Assembly (NCBI GenBank): GCA_012934845.2
Contig: WNNJ02003390.1
Coordinates: 1-64,000, forward strand
Source of the DNA: Pomphorhynchus laevis
Taxonomy: Eukaryota > Acanthocephala > Palaeacanthocephala > Echinorhynchida > Pomphorhynchidae
Length of the DNA stretch: 64,000 bases
Direction of reading: 5' to 3'
Of the stretch, positions 9,619 to 18,311 are shown piece after piece (position 1 is the first letter of the stretch; every line of letters starts with the position of its first letter). The translations under genes and the position numbers were made by a program. The notes beneath the pieces were generated by a model, which saw nothing but the letters and a program-made list of their open reading frames with translations, ran no database searches and was not told the origin of the DNA.

Positions 9619-12513
9619 TCAGGCGTCGAGAAGGTGTGAACGGAAGAGGTGTTTGAATGTGATAAAAGAGGGAGCGCGGCGGACGTCGAGAGGAAGTTGA
9701 TTCCAGGCGAGTGAGGCGGCGACGAGGAAGGATCGGAGACCGTAGTTGTTGGAGTAATTAGGAACGTGGAGTAAGAGGGTATGACAGGAACGAAGCGATA
9801 GCGAGGTGGGGCGAGTATCGTCTAAGAAAGGAAGGTTGATGAACGATGGGGAGCCGACAGCGATGAGACGAAAAGTAATGAGAAGAAGGCGGAGTTTGAT
9901 GCGGATGTGGATGGTGGGCCAGGAGAGTTGGGCAAAATATGTGGATGTGTGGTCGAAGCGACGGAGGCGAAAGAGCACTCGAACGGCGGTGTTGATTATT
10001 CGTTGTAGGGGTAGGATGATGGATTTTGGAGAATTGGCGAAAAGGCTAAGGCAGTAATCGATTTTAGGGAAAAGAAGCGATGAAAGAAGAGACATACAAG
10101 AACGGAAGTCGATAAGGGGGCGGATACGGCGGATGTCACGAAGAATTAAGTTAGACGAGCGGACCTTGTCACGGACGAAGGGTTTAAGGGAAAGGTGATC
10201 ATCGAAATGGAAGCCTAAGAAAGTGAGATTGTGGACTACAGGGATGATCGATGAGGCAAAAGATACAATGGGAGGAGATATGCTTGGTTTACGGGGAAGG
10301 ATCCACATTATTTTGGACTTTTCGGCGTTTAGAACGAGATGGAGATTGGAGAGACGCTTGTAGATAGAAGAGAGACAGTTGGAGGCAGAAATGGCGATAT
10401 CGTGTATGCGATGTGCGGGTGCATGAGCATAGATTAGAATGTCATCGGCGTATTGCATGACGTTAAAGGAGTAAGGTTTGATAAATGGAGAGAGATCGCC
10501 AAGCAAAAGAGAGAAAAGCAGGGGACCTAGGACTGAACCTTGTGGAACCCCGCAAAAAATAGGGATGGGAGGGGAGGATGATGAATTAGAACAGACGCGA
10601 AAGGAACGGTCGGATAGATATGAGGCGAACCAAGCTACGGAGGAAGAAAAGCCGTAATCATAACGAAGGCGAGAAAGGAGGACGGAGTGGTCGACAATGT
10701 CGAATGCGGAGGAGAGGTCCAGGGAGATGAGAACACTATATAGAGCCTTGTCTCGAGAAATGAGTAAGTCGTTGTACACTTTTATGCATGCGATTTCTGT
10801 CGAGTGATTAGAGCGGAAAGCGGATTGGAAAGGAGGGTACAGATTGGATGAGGAGAGATAAGCGTTGATTTGTATTAAGATGAGGCGTTCTAAGAGCTTA
10901 GAAAGAGTAGGGAGTAGTGAAATGGGGCGATAGCTAGAAGGAAGGGAGGGGTCGAGCGATTGTTTCTTAAGGAGGGGACGAACGATTGCGGATTTCCAGT
11001 GTGAAGGGAAGATACGACTGCGGATGGACGAGTTAAACAAGGTTGTGAGAAATGGGGATATCGATGAGCATATAGATTTTAATATGTGGGTAGGCAGGGG
11101 ATCGGCAGGTGAGGTTTTGTTGGGCAAGGACATGAGGACAGATGATACTTCTGTAGGTGATACAGGGAGAAGATGAAAGAGTTCGGGAAGGATGAGAGTA
11201 GACTGGGCAGAGTGGAATAGGATGGAGACCGGGGTGTGAGAGAGCAGCGTGGATACTTTAGTCTGGAAAAATGACGAATAATCATTAGCATTGATGTTGC
11301 AAGGCGTAGAGGAACGAGCCAGGATTGAGTTAAAAGTATGCCAGAGAGTCTTAGAGTTGAATGAAGTGATTATTTTATGCTGCCAGAAGGAGTTGCATTT
11401 GGTACGTAGTAGGTTGAGATGAGACCGGCGAAGAGCAAGATAGGAATCACGGAAAGACGGAGTGATCGAGCGGAAATCGCGTCTGAGAGAGCGGTGATAG
11501 ACTCGAAAAGCATGGCGGAGTCGACGCTTTGAGAGTAGGCATTGGATGTCAAACCATGGGGCACGGTGCAAGCGACGGTGTGGGTGAGACTTGAAGGGCA
11601 AGATAATATCGAGAGTGGATGTGAGTTCAGAGTCGAAAAGAAAGGCGAGATCGTGAGGAGATGAATATGTTATTGTGGGTAATGATAGAGACGATTTGAG
11701 TAAGGCAGAGCGGAGAAGGGAAAGGTCAAGATTTCTCCAAGGGCGACGTAGGATTGTATGTGTGTGAGGAGGGGTGTGGTTGCGAGCGAGATCAAGGGTG
11801 ATAAGAAAGTGATCGGATAGACCAGGATCAGAGATGGACAGTGAGGTGTGGGCAGCAAAATGATCGGGGACAGCGATGATGTCGAGTGCCCCGCCAAGTA
11901 TATGTGTGGGGGCAGTGGAGATTAGTTTGTAATTGTAGTTGGATAGAATGTTGATGAAGCGGATGGAATCTGTGGAAGAGGGGCGGTCTAGGCGGATATT
12001 GAAGTCGCCTAGAACGAGTGAAGGGATTGAGGTCAAAGAACAATGAGAAATGAGGTCAGCGAGTTCGGTAAAAAATAAGGCTGTAGGAGCTGATGAACCA
12101 GGACGGTATACAATGGCGAGATCTAGAGTGATCGGGTTAGAATAACGACAAGTGAGCAATTCAAAAGAGCAAGGACTGAAAGGGGGATTGATTTTGCGAA
12201 GAGACGCTGGGTGACGCGCGAATGCGACGATGCCGCCATGATTAGAGGATTTAGAAGGGCATGAGCTGAGGGGGCGGGCGGATTCGACTAGGGAGCAACC
12301 GGCAGAGAGCAGACGGCGAATGGAAAGGTCGTCGGAATCTGAGTGCCAGGATTCGGTGAGGCAGAAGAGATCGATGGATTGCTTGGTGAATAGGTTGAGG
12401 ATAAGATCGGATTTATTGAGAATAGATCTAGTGTTGAGGAGACCGAGGCGGAAACCGTGTGCTGTGGCGAAAGAGACTAGTGGAGAAGACACATAGGAGA
12501 GATGGAGCGCCAT
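9619..12513 (-). CDS. LINE A ORF2 protein: AP endonuclease and reverse transcriptase (964 aa)
   Basis: This would nick target DNA and copy the element RNA at the nick. The N-terminal AP-endonuclease shows LLNTRSI (about residue 25), TESWHSDSDDL, HGGIVAFARH, GDFNIRLDRP (about 168) and LSDHFLITLD (about 235). RT follows with AIVRPLLKK, SSYRPISLLPTLSK, FRSNHSTEIACIKVY, ISLDLSSAFDIVDH, CGVPQGSVLGPLLFS and MQYADDILIYAHAP (about 687). Length and domain order are normal for CR1/L2 elements, and there is no RNase H. The ATG at 12511-12513 lies inside the end of ORF1, so translation probably depends on coupling or reinitiation. All catalytic residues I can check are present. Confidence 0.93.
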   Translation of the reverse strand: MALHLSYVSSPLVSFATAHGFRLGLLNTRSILNKSDLILNLFTKQSIDLFCLTESWHSDSDDLSIRRLLSAGCSLVESARPLSSCPSKSSNHGGIVAFARHPASLRKINPPFSPCSFELLTCRYSNPITLDLAIVYRPGSSAPTALFFTELADLISHCSLTSIPSLVLGDFNIRLDRPSSTDSIRFINILSNYNYKLISTAPTHILGGALDIIAVPDHFAAHTSLSISDPGLSDHFLITLDLARNHTPPHTHTILRRPWRNLDLSLLRSALLKSSLSLPTITYSSPHDLAFLFDSELTSTLDIILPFKSHPHRRLHRAPWFDIQCLLSKRRLRHAFRVYHRSLRRDFRSITPSFRDSYLALRRSHLNLLRTKCNSFWQHKIITSFNSKTLWHTFNSILARSSTPCNINANDYSSFFQTKVSTLLSHTPVSILFHSAQSTLILPELFHLLPVSPTEVSSVLMSLPNKTSPADPLPTHILKSICSSISPFLTTLFNSSIRSRIFPSHWKSAIVRPLLKKQSLDPSLPSSYRPISLLPTLSKLLERLILIQINAYLSSSNLYPPFQSAFRSNHSTEIACIKVYNDLLISRDKALYSVLISLDLSSAFDIVDHSVLLSRLRYDYGFSSSVAWFASYLSDRSFRVCSNSSSSPPIPIFCGVPQGSVLGPLLFSLLLGDLSPFIKPYSFNVMQYADDILIYAHAPAHRIHDIAISASNCLSSIYKRLSNLHLVLNAEKSKIMWILPRKPSISPPIVSFASSIIPVVHNLTFLGFHFDDHLSLKPFVRDKVRSSNLILRDIRRIRPLIDFRSCMSLLSSLLFPKIDYCLSLFANSPKSIILPLQRIINTAVRVLFRLRRFDHTSTYFAQLSWPTIHIRIKLRLLLITFRLIAVGSPSFINLPFLDDTRPTSLSLRSCHTLLLHVPNYSNNYGLRSFLVAASLAWNQLPLDVRRAPSFITFKHLFRSHLLDA

Positions 12514-13874
12514 CGAATTTTTGGACGGGTGTGGACAATTTGAAAATTTCCGTCTATGTTTCGGATGGCGAGTGAAGTTTCGCCGTTTTCCTCGCGACGA
12601 CGTTTTTCGATGCGGGCTGAAGAGATTTGAGCGATTTCGGAAGGGGCGCGATCGGGGAAAATTCGAGTGGTTGAAGATGACATGAGTTTGAATCGTTGAG
12701 AGAGGACAGAAGACGCGTGAGAGCGATGCTTGAAAACAATTTTTAGGAGAGGGGGCTGGGAAGGATTAGATTGAGAAGATTTGTTTAGACGGATGAATGC
12801 GACTGGAGAAATGTCCTTGAAAAAGGATGGTTTATCCGCAGGAACAATAGACGAGAGGATGGATCTGAAGGCGGAAACATCGTGGTCCAGACGTGCTTGT
12901 GGAGATAAGGAGTTAGAAGGCGTGATATTAGTAACAATGACGCAACGATCGCGAGAAGCAAAGCGCTTCCGTAAAGGAGGACGACTGACGTGAGTAGGTG
13001 AGATCACGATAGAAGAGCTGGCAGTTGATGATTTGGAGGGATTTGGTTTGACGACGGGAGACATAGAGGATAATGATAATAAAGCGGGTGGCAAGCGATG
13101 TGAGGAAAGGTTATGAGTGGAAGGATAGTGGAGGCTGGTGGAGGTGATTTTGATTGATGGATGCAAGTTATTGAGAAACGAGACAGGAAGGACGGGACGT
13201 GGGGTGTCGGGGAGTGAACATACATTAGTTGTAACAATTTGCGGCTCCGTCACTGTATCGGTAGATTTATCATAAACTTGACAAAATCCATCTTGCTGCG
13301 ATACAATTTGCGGCTCCTTCAGATTATCTGATAATGGATTATCTGATGATGACGTAGAAACGCAATGAGGGGTAGAAATGTAAGGTGATTTATCTGATAC
13401 GACAAAAGAAATACTGGGTTGCAAATGGTCAATGACAGTAACGTCAGAAGATTGAGCTGATTGATTGGGCAAAATTGAAGGATGTATAGTAATACCTGTA
13501 GAAGAGATGGGAGATTTGGCATTCTTAGAGGCAATCGAATGCGGGAGAATTGGGCATCGAGGTTGAGACTTATTACAATACGAAGAGGCATGTGTGGACA
13601 TCGCTGCATTGCCAGATAGTTTCAATATATTTGTCTTGAGACTCTCTATTTCACTCTTCATCGTATTTATCATCTTAGCCGAACAGTAGCCACAGTAGAA
13701 TTCGTTGTCTGCAAGGCAAGATGCCTGGGATTCTGAAGTCCAAATACTTACCCACGTGTGACAATCATTGTTTGAGCAAAGGACTTGTTGTTCAGATCCA
13801 TTGGAAACATCTCTAACATCGGTGTTGGACGCAACATGGTTGGGAACTTGAGACTTTTGTTTTTTCCGACCCAT
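12477..13874 (-). CDS. LINE A ORF1 protein with PHD-like zinc finger (465 aa)
   Basis: The N-terminus is basic (MGRKKQK). A PHD-like Cys/His cluster follows at about residues 33-64 (CSNNDCHTW, then ASCLADNEFYCGYC), then a short coiled-coil-like stretch (MKSEIESLKTNILKL). A long Ser/Pro-rich low-complexity middle leads to a basic C-terminal part (RPPLRKRFASRDRC; IVPADKPSFFKDISPVAFIR; ARIEKRRREE) that looks like an RNA-binding module. CR1-clade ORF1 proteins with PHD-like fingers are known and are thought to chaperone element RNA. The frame overlaps ORF2 by 37 bp. Confidence 0.88.
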   Translation of the reverse strand: MGRKKQKSQVPNHVASNTDVRDVSNGSEQQVLCSNNDCHTWVSIWTSESQASCLADNEFYCGYCSAKMINTMKSEIESLKTNILKLSGNAAMSTHASSYCNKSQPRCPILPHSIASKNAKSPISSTGITIHPSILPNQSAQSSDVTVIDHLQPSISFVVSDKSPYISTPHCVSTSSSDNPLSDNLKEPQIVSQQDGFCQVYDKSTDTVTEPQIVTTNVCSLPDTPRPVLPVSFLNNLHPSIKITSTSLHYPSTHNLSSHRLPPALLSLSSMSPVVKPNPSKSSTASSSIVISPTHVSRPPLRKRFASRDRCVIVTNITPSNSLSPQARLDHDVSAFRSILSSIVPADKPSFFKDISPVAFIRLNKSSQSNPSQPPLLKIVFKHRSHASSVLSQRFKLMSSSTTRIFPDRAPSEIAQISSARIEKRRREENGETSLAIRNIDGNFQIVHTRPKIRWRSISPMCLLH

Positions 13875-13927
13875 TTGTATATAGTCGTTTGATTCGTGAT
13901 TTTATTCTCCTCGTTGTATGTATATTA

Positions 13928-13998
13928 GATTGTATGTTATTTATTGTAGATGACGGGAGATTGTATGTTATTTATTGTAGATGACGGCAGATGACGGG
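13928..13998. repeat. 31-bp direct duplication in the LINE A 5' leader
   Basis: The unit gattgtatgttatttattg plus tagatgacggga is present twice, with a third partial tagatgacgg. It lies 50-120 bp 5' of ORF1, the place where the related B2 carries a longer 20-bp minisatellite. Confidence 0.75.
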
Positions 13999-14269
13999 AG
14001 TCTGTTCCAACTGTTTATTACTCGATCTCTGATATCCTGATAGTGTCGATGGACTTTTCTACGATGTTTAGATAGTGTTGTAATTTGTGTATCAAAAATT
14101 GTAAGTAGTTTATTAAGCAGCCAAGAAAGTTCAAACTAGTTTGTAATTGTGTATGTTTATCAGAAACCAAATTTTTTTAAGGATAATTTTTTAATAATAT
14201 TTTTTTTTGAAAAAGAATAAGAGAAAGAATCTTTAACATAATAATAATTTTTTTTATAAATCAATAATT

Positions 14270-14915
14270 TTTTTACAATAAAAGGTTCCCGCAAATGGGC
14301 CTGCAATTCACGAAACCAATTCATTAATTATTTTTAAATTTTAGTTTGTGATTTCTCTATAGTTATTTTGATTTCCTTCTTATCGTGAAGGAAACCGTCT
14401 TTACTATCTTGATTGAGATACCGCTTCTTAGTTTTCTTATATATTGTCCATACATATCTGAATTTCTTGCTGCCATCCGAGTTGCAATTTGCTTCAACAC
14501 CTGGTTTGCGATATATCCAATACCTCCTACGGTTGAAAAAATTAAAGGATGAAAAGATCCTTTTTCTATCTTTGCTATACGTTCCGCGTATTTCGCATTC
14601 TTCCTATTTTCGTGGTATTTAAATGGTTCCTTTACCCGTTCTGAAGAATATGATGGTGCAAGAGTATTAAAACAGCATATGTCCATAAAGGACCGCGCCA
14701 ACATATTTCCATATAGTCCATTACAAGCTATATCTGCACGTGCATCTCGATCTCTAGTTGACGTTGTATTTTCGAATACTATCGTATCAGGGACACTTTG
14801 CAGAATAGGTTCTTTTTCCACACATGAACAGCACTCCTTCAGTGATTGATGTATATGCTCCGATATAATTTCGTGACGTATAAAATTGAAACCACCTGTT
14901 TTACATGATAGAACA
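14270..14915 (-). mobile_element. LINE E3, 5'-truncated RLE-type LINE (C-terminal part only)
   Basis: The minus strand starts in the CCHC knuckle (HVLSCKTGGFNFIRHE). It then encodes the RLE nuclease region: RDRDARADIACNGLYG, SFMDICCFNTLAP, KYAERIAKIEKGSFHPLIF, STVGGIGYIANQ. The long open stretch is 14363-14821. The 3' UTR carries gcccatttgcgggaacc, the same word as E1, and ends in a run rich in aataat. It lies just downstream of E1 in the same orientation. Confidence 0.85.
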
Positions 14916-14934
14916 TGTTTTTTATAATCTATTA

Positions 14935-17900
14935 TTATTATTTTACAATCTCTGGGTTACCCGCAAATGGGCCCGTAAATGAGAATTCAGTTTGGGTTCA
15001 AAATTCTGGACGTCCGATTGCAGATCGCGTTCCTCTGATGCATCGCGATGTCATTTTTGCAAGTAATAGGCCTAGACGCGTTCTAAGCTTTGTAAGCTCG
15101 TCGGGGTATCTGCTTGCTCGCTTATTTGCCAATTTAGATGCGATCCGTCTTAAAAGTTGTGTGGCATTGTCACCGCTTCCACCTGAGAATGAGAAGACGG
15201 CTGGGTACAAGAGACCCCCGCTCGAACTCTGTTATTCTTTCGAGATATTTACTGCGTTTTCGCTGTTGGCGATACTTATAGCAGGACTCTGGTGTCTTAA
15301 AGGAGTTGGACTGAGCGAAAGCGTTAAACACGCAAATGTCGAAGAAAGTTCGCTCACTCCTATCACCAAACAACCCTGAGCATGCAATGTCGAGCCTAGC
15401 ATCACGGTCTTTTGTCGTTGAGCCGTTTCTAAAGTCAAAGTTTGGCGGGACTGGTGTAAGCAGCGGCTCGACTTGTACGTTATACGATGTTTCTGTTAGC
15501 TGATAGGCAATAAAATCGCGCACGGCATCGTGTCGCATCGACGGAAGACCACCGAATGGGCATGAGAGAGCATGGGCAACTGTATTAATCTGCCTACATT
15601 TACATTGAGTTGGTGCGGATTTAGGCGTAATTCCGTATCTAGAAGAAATAGAATCACAAAACTCGATGTTACTTAATCGAGTTGCTCGATCGAATGTAGG
15701 ATATCCGGATAGCCATGACGAAGCCCCTGTTGTTGAAGCATGCTCAATTGCGGTACACAGAATTCCACTCTCATTGCTCAAAATATCTTCTTGGTCAAGC
15801 TTTTCACTAGAGGCTTTTGCTGCTCGTAGATTTTTAATAATTGTCTCCTGCATAGAATTAAGTACCGAGCCAATATATCCTTGTATGCTTGGCTCACACA
15901 CTGAGGTCGATGATCGATATTCGTTGCTTGGTAACGTGGACGGATCTCTAATGCATAAACCGCCGTTGCGAAAACTCAACTGGCATGTGCGCCATAAGAT
16001 ATCGTCTTGAGAAATATCAATGTCAAAAAGATGTGATATTGTAGACTTTAGTTTCAGTGTCAGAGGTGCGAACCACGCAGAGGGGCACTCATAGCATCGT
16101 TGAGTATGTGTCCATTTATGCTGAATAGACTTAATTAAGCACACGTATGCAACCTGAGTGTCTAACTCTCCTACTTTCTTCAACTGTGACACTAATGTGC
16201 AAAGGGAGGAAATTGATGATCGTATAAACGTCTCTATGTATTCGGCTGATCCGATTGGTACTCCAAGAACGGGTAAGCCATCCTCAACGATGGAGACTCC
16301 AGCGTTATCAAGTAACGATTGGAAAGTCGAGATGTCGTTCCCGTTGGAATATACCTTGCATTTTCCCGGATTCAAGTGTACGCCATATGAGGGGCCGAAG
16401 GATTGAAGCAACTTAAATGCTTCAATGACATCTTGTGGGGAACCTATGAGGTTGCCGTCGTCTGCGTACCATAACTGTTTTATGTTTGGGCAAGTTCTTT
16501 TGATACGGAGTAGTAACGGAAGTGTTGCAGAGGCAAATGCTGCCATCGAAAAGACGTCGCCCTGTGTAAATCCTTCAGCAGATAGTAAGAATTCACTGTC
16601 AATTGTTAGCAGTGTCGGCTTTCTGTATAGGTTAGAAAGGACTGTGTTCAATGCTGGACAGATATTTGGCATGTTTAAGAGAGCGGTCATTCTATTCACT
16701 CTGTTGAATGCGTTGTCAGCATCTATTGTGAGTAGCACGAATGTAGGATTTCTCTTCAACGAGTCACGAATACCGTGAATAACACATTCGGTGCCAGCAC
16801 GCTGCGAGGCGCAGAATTGGACGTTCCCGCATATTGTTTGCAGTTGGGGTGATATTATTTTCAATATTGATTTAGATATAATGCGTCTGGAAACATCTCC
16901 TATTCCTATAGGACGTACGCCAGGATTTTTGCTAAGAGGAATAAGGCGACTAGCGGTGAAGGCTGTCATCGACTCCTGTGAGATTGGATTTAATGCTAAT
17001 TGTCGAGCGAAAGATGCAAGTGATTCAGCTAGACGTTTCGATTCTGCCCCAAAGTCAACCAACATTCGATGCCATGCTCTTGCATCTAATCCGGACGGGC
17101 CCGCTCCTCCCTTTACTTTCTTAGAGTTGGCAACGATCAGTTCAAAGTCAATAGAATCAAATGCAACTGGGTGAAACTCAGGAATGTCATCGATAGGCCT
17201 GCGCAGAATGGCGTCATCAGATTTTGCTGAAGCCATCGGATGCTTATCAATAAGAATTTGTCTCACTGTTTGGCCGTCTATTATTTCGTCTATTCGAAGA
17301 GGATGCCCTCTACCATCATTTGATTCAAGTAATTTGACAGCAGCTGTCATCTTCCCACCAAGAACAAGCTTCTGAACAGTTTTCAGAATATCATTATTTA
17401 GAGGATCATATAGCTTGTGGGAAGACTGAGACTGAAGAAAACGAGGTTCGTTGAGCAGCGTTTGCATATCTCCGCTTGTCCAACAATCAAGTCTGCGATC
17501 GAGAATTTGTTTTAGTTGCTTAGGGTTCGCTTTAGCAGGGCGCTGGAGGATTAACTGACTGATGACAACCGCGAGTGAAAGCGAGCAATCGTTTGTGGAT
17601 GCTAATTCATATATCCGTGCAAGCTCTGAGATAAATCGCTTAAATCCGATGCATCTTGGTAGTCTAAACAGGTTTGGTTTCCATAGAATAACTTCATGCA
17701 ATATCGACTCCACCGAGAGAGTATCTGATGAAGATTGGAGTTGCGAGATGGTTGCAGTTATAGGCTCAAATTCTGTCTGAAGAATGTTCTGCGGACTTTT
17801 TGTTCCAACGTTTTGAGTTTCAGATGTAGCACGTAAGTGCGATGTAAGTTGGACATTGGTAGACGCGTGTGTGGACAGCACCTGATTTTTCCTGGAGCAG

Positions 17901-18022
17901 TTAGGAGCAGAGCACGTTGTGCAAGGTTTCGAATTGCGCGCACATTTACAGCGAATACATTTGGCTGCACTCGTGTTGCAGTTGCAGCATTTTGATAGCG
18001 AAGAAGGTACTCCTCTAGGCAT
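14935..18022 (-). mobile_element. LINE E1, nearly complete CxC-RT-RLE retrotransposon
   Basis: A single-ORF LINE on the minus strand, from the ATG at 18022 to a 3' UTR containing gcccatttgcgggtaaccc and an aataataata end near 14935. Two long open frames (15170-18022 and 14998-15210) are joined by one +1 shift near 15206. The total product would be about 1010 residues, usual for one-ORF RLE LINEs. Only this one break is visible, so it is young. Confidence 0.88.
15170..18022 (-). CDS. LINE E1 polyprotein: CxC zinc finger, reverse transcriptase, CCHC knuckle, restriction-like endonuclease
   Basis: Residues 12-44 form a dense Cys cluster (KCCNCNTSAAKC, IRCKCARNSKPC, TTCSAPNCSRKN), a likely DNA-binding CxC-type finger. 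RT runs from about 300 (KGGAGPSGLDARAW) through SRLIPLSKNPGVRPIGIGD, TIDADNAFNRVNR and GFTQGDVFSMA to WYADDGNLIG (about 517). A CCHC knuckle (CKCRQINTVAHALSCPFGG, RHDAVRDF) sits near 805. The RLE block follows: RDARLDIACSGLFG, FFDICVFNAFA, KYLERITEFERGS. Annotated here to the frame's own stop; the homologous tail continues in the next frame as AVFSFSGGSGDNATQLLRRI (14998-15210). Closest named RLE clade is not decided (R4/Dong, NeSL and CRE are candidates). Confidence 0.88.
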   Translation of the reverse strand: MPRGVPSSLSKCCNCNTSAAKCIRCKCARNSKPCTTCSAPNCSRKNQVLSTHASTNVQLTSHLRATSETQNVGTKSPQNILQTEFEPITATISQLQSSSDTLSVESILHEVILWKPNLFRLPRCIGFKRFISELARIYELASTNDCSLSLAVVISQLILQRPAKANPKQLKQILDRRLDCWTSGDMQTLLNEPRFLQSQSSHKLYDPLNNDILKTVQKLVLGGKMTAAVKLLESNDGRGHPLRIDEIIDGQTVRQILIDKHPMASAKSDDAILRRPIDDIPEFHPVAFDSIDFELIVANSKKVKGGAGPSGLDARAWHRMLVDFGAESKRLAESLASFARQLALNPISQESMTAFTASRLIPLSKNPGVRPIGIGDVSRRIISKSILKIISPQLQTICGNVQFCASQRAGTECVIHGIRDSLKRNPTFVLLTIDADNAFNRVNRMTALLNMPNICPALNTVLSNLYRKPTLLTIDSEFLLSAEGFTQGDVFSMAAFASATLPLLLRIKRTCPNIKQLWYADDGNLIGSPQDVIEAFKLLQSFGPSYGVHLNPGKCKVYSNGNDISTFQSLLDNAGVSIVEDGLPVLGVPIGSAEYIETFIRSSISSLCTLVSQLKKVGELDTQVAYVCLIKSIQHKWTHTQRCYECPSAWFAPLTLKLKSTISHLFDIDISQDDILWRTCQLSFRNGGLCIRDPSTLPSNEYRSSTSVCEPSIQGYIGSVLNSMQETIIKNLRAAKASSEKLDQEDILSNESGILCTAIEHASTTGASSWLSGYPTFDRATRLSNIEFCDSISSRYGITPKSAPTQCKCRQINTVAHALSCPFGGLPSMRHDAVRDFIAYQLTETSYNVQVEPLLTPVPPNFDFRNGSTTKDRDARLDIACSGLFGDRSERTFFDICVFNAFAQSNSFKTPESCYKYRQQRKRSKYLERITEFERGSLVPSRLLILRWKR

Positions 18023-18244
18023 GTAGCGTCGATTTCAGAGCGTTGATACTGAGCACAGTGATTCTTTGTTATTGATGGTTTAAAAATTCGAAGGATTGTA
18101 AGATGTTTGTTATGTTTGTTAGTTACTCATCGAGAATATTTCTCGTTAAAATGTTTTGTAATATTTATCTGATCTGAAAGCTGGACGATCTGAAAGTGTA
18201 TGTTTATTAGAAACCAAACTTTTTTTAAGGTCAACATGATAGAA
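18023..18244. other. 5' leader of E1 and junction with E2
   Basis: No protein is supported. The words gtgtatgtttat and agaaaccaaa-ttttttaagg at 18195-18228 recur at about 14150-14182 next to E3, so this piece is a repeat shared by the E-family neighbourhood. Confidence 0.5.
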
Positions 18245-18311
18245 CGTGATAATAATAATTTTTTTAATTTTTTTCTTTGATAAACGATTTACATGTGTAT
18301 AAGTTACTAAG

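Larger units (their letters stand above)
9537..14030 (-). mobile_element. LINE A, CR1/L2-group, structurally complete with both ORFs open
   Basis: Minus-strand order is 5' leader (about 14030-13875), ORF1 (13874-12477), ORF2 (12513-9619), short 3' UTR with stem-loop (about 9597-9556) and an A/T-rich tail. ORF1 and ORF2 overlap by 37 bp in different frames, as in B2. Base composition is clearly more GC-rich than the AT-rich flanks, consistent with a recent arrival. I could not identify a target-site duplication, so the exact ends are approximate. Confidence 0.88.

Noticed and set aside
15666-17970. Plus-strand open frames of 60-127 codons opposite E1
   Set aside because: They are shadows of the minus-strand E1 coding frame, with no domain of their own.
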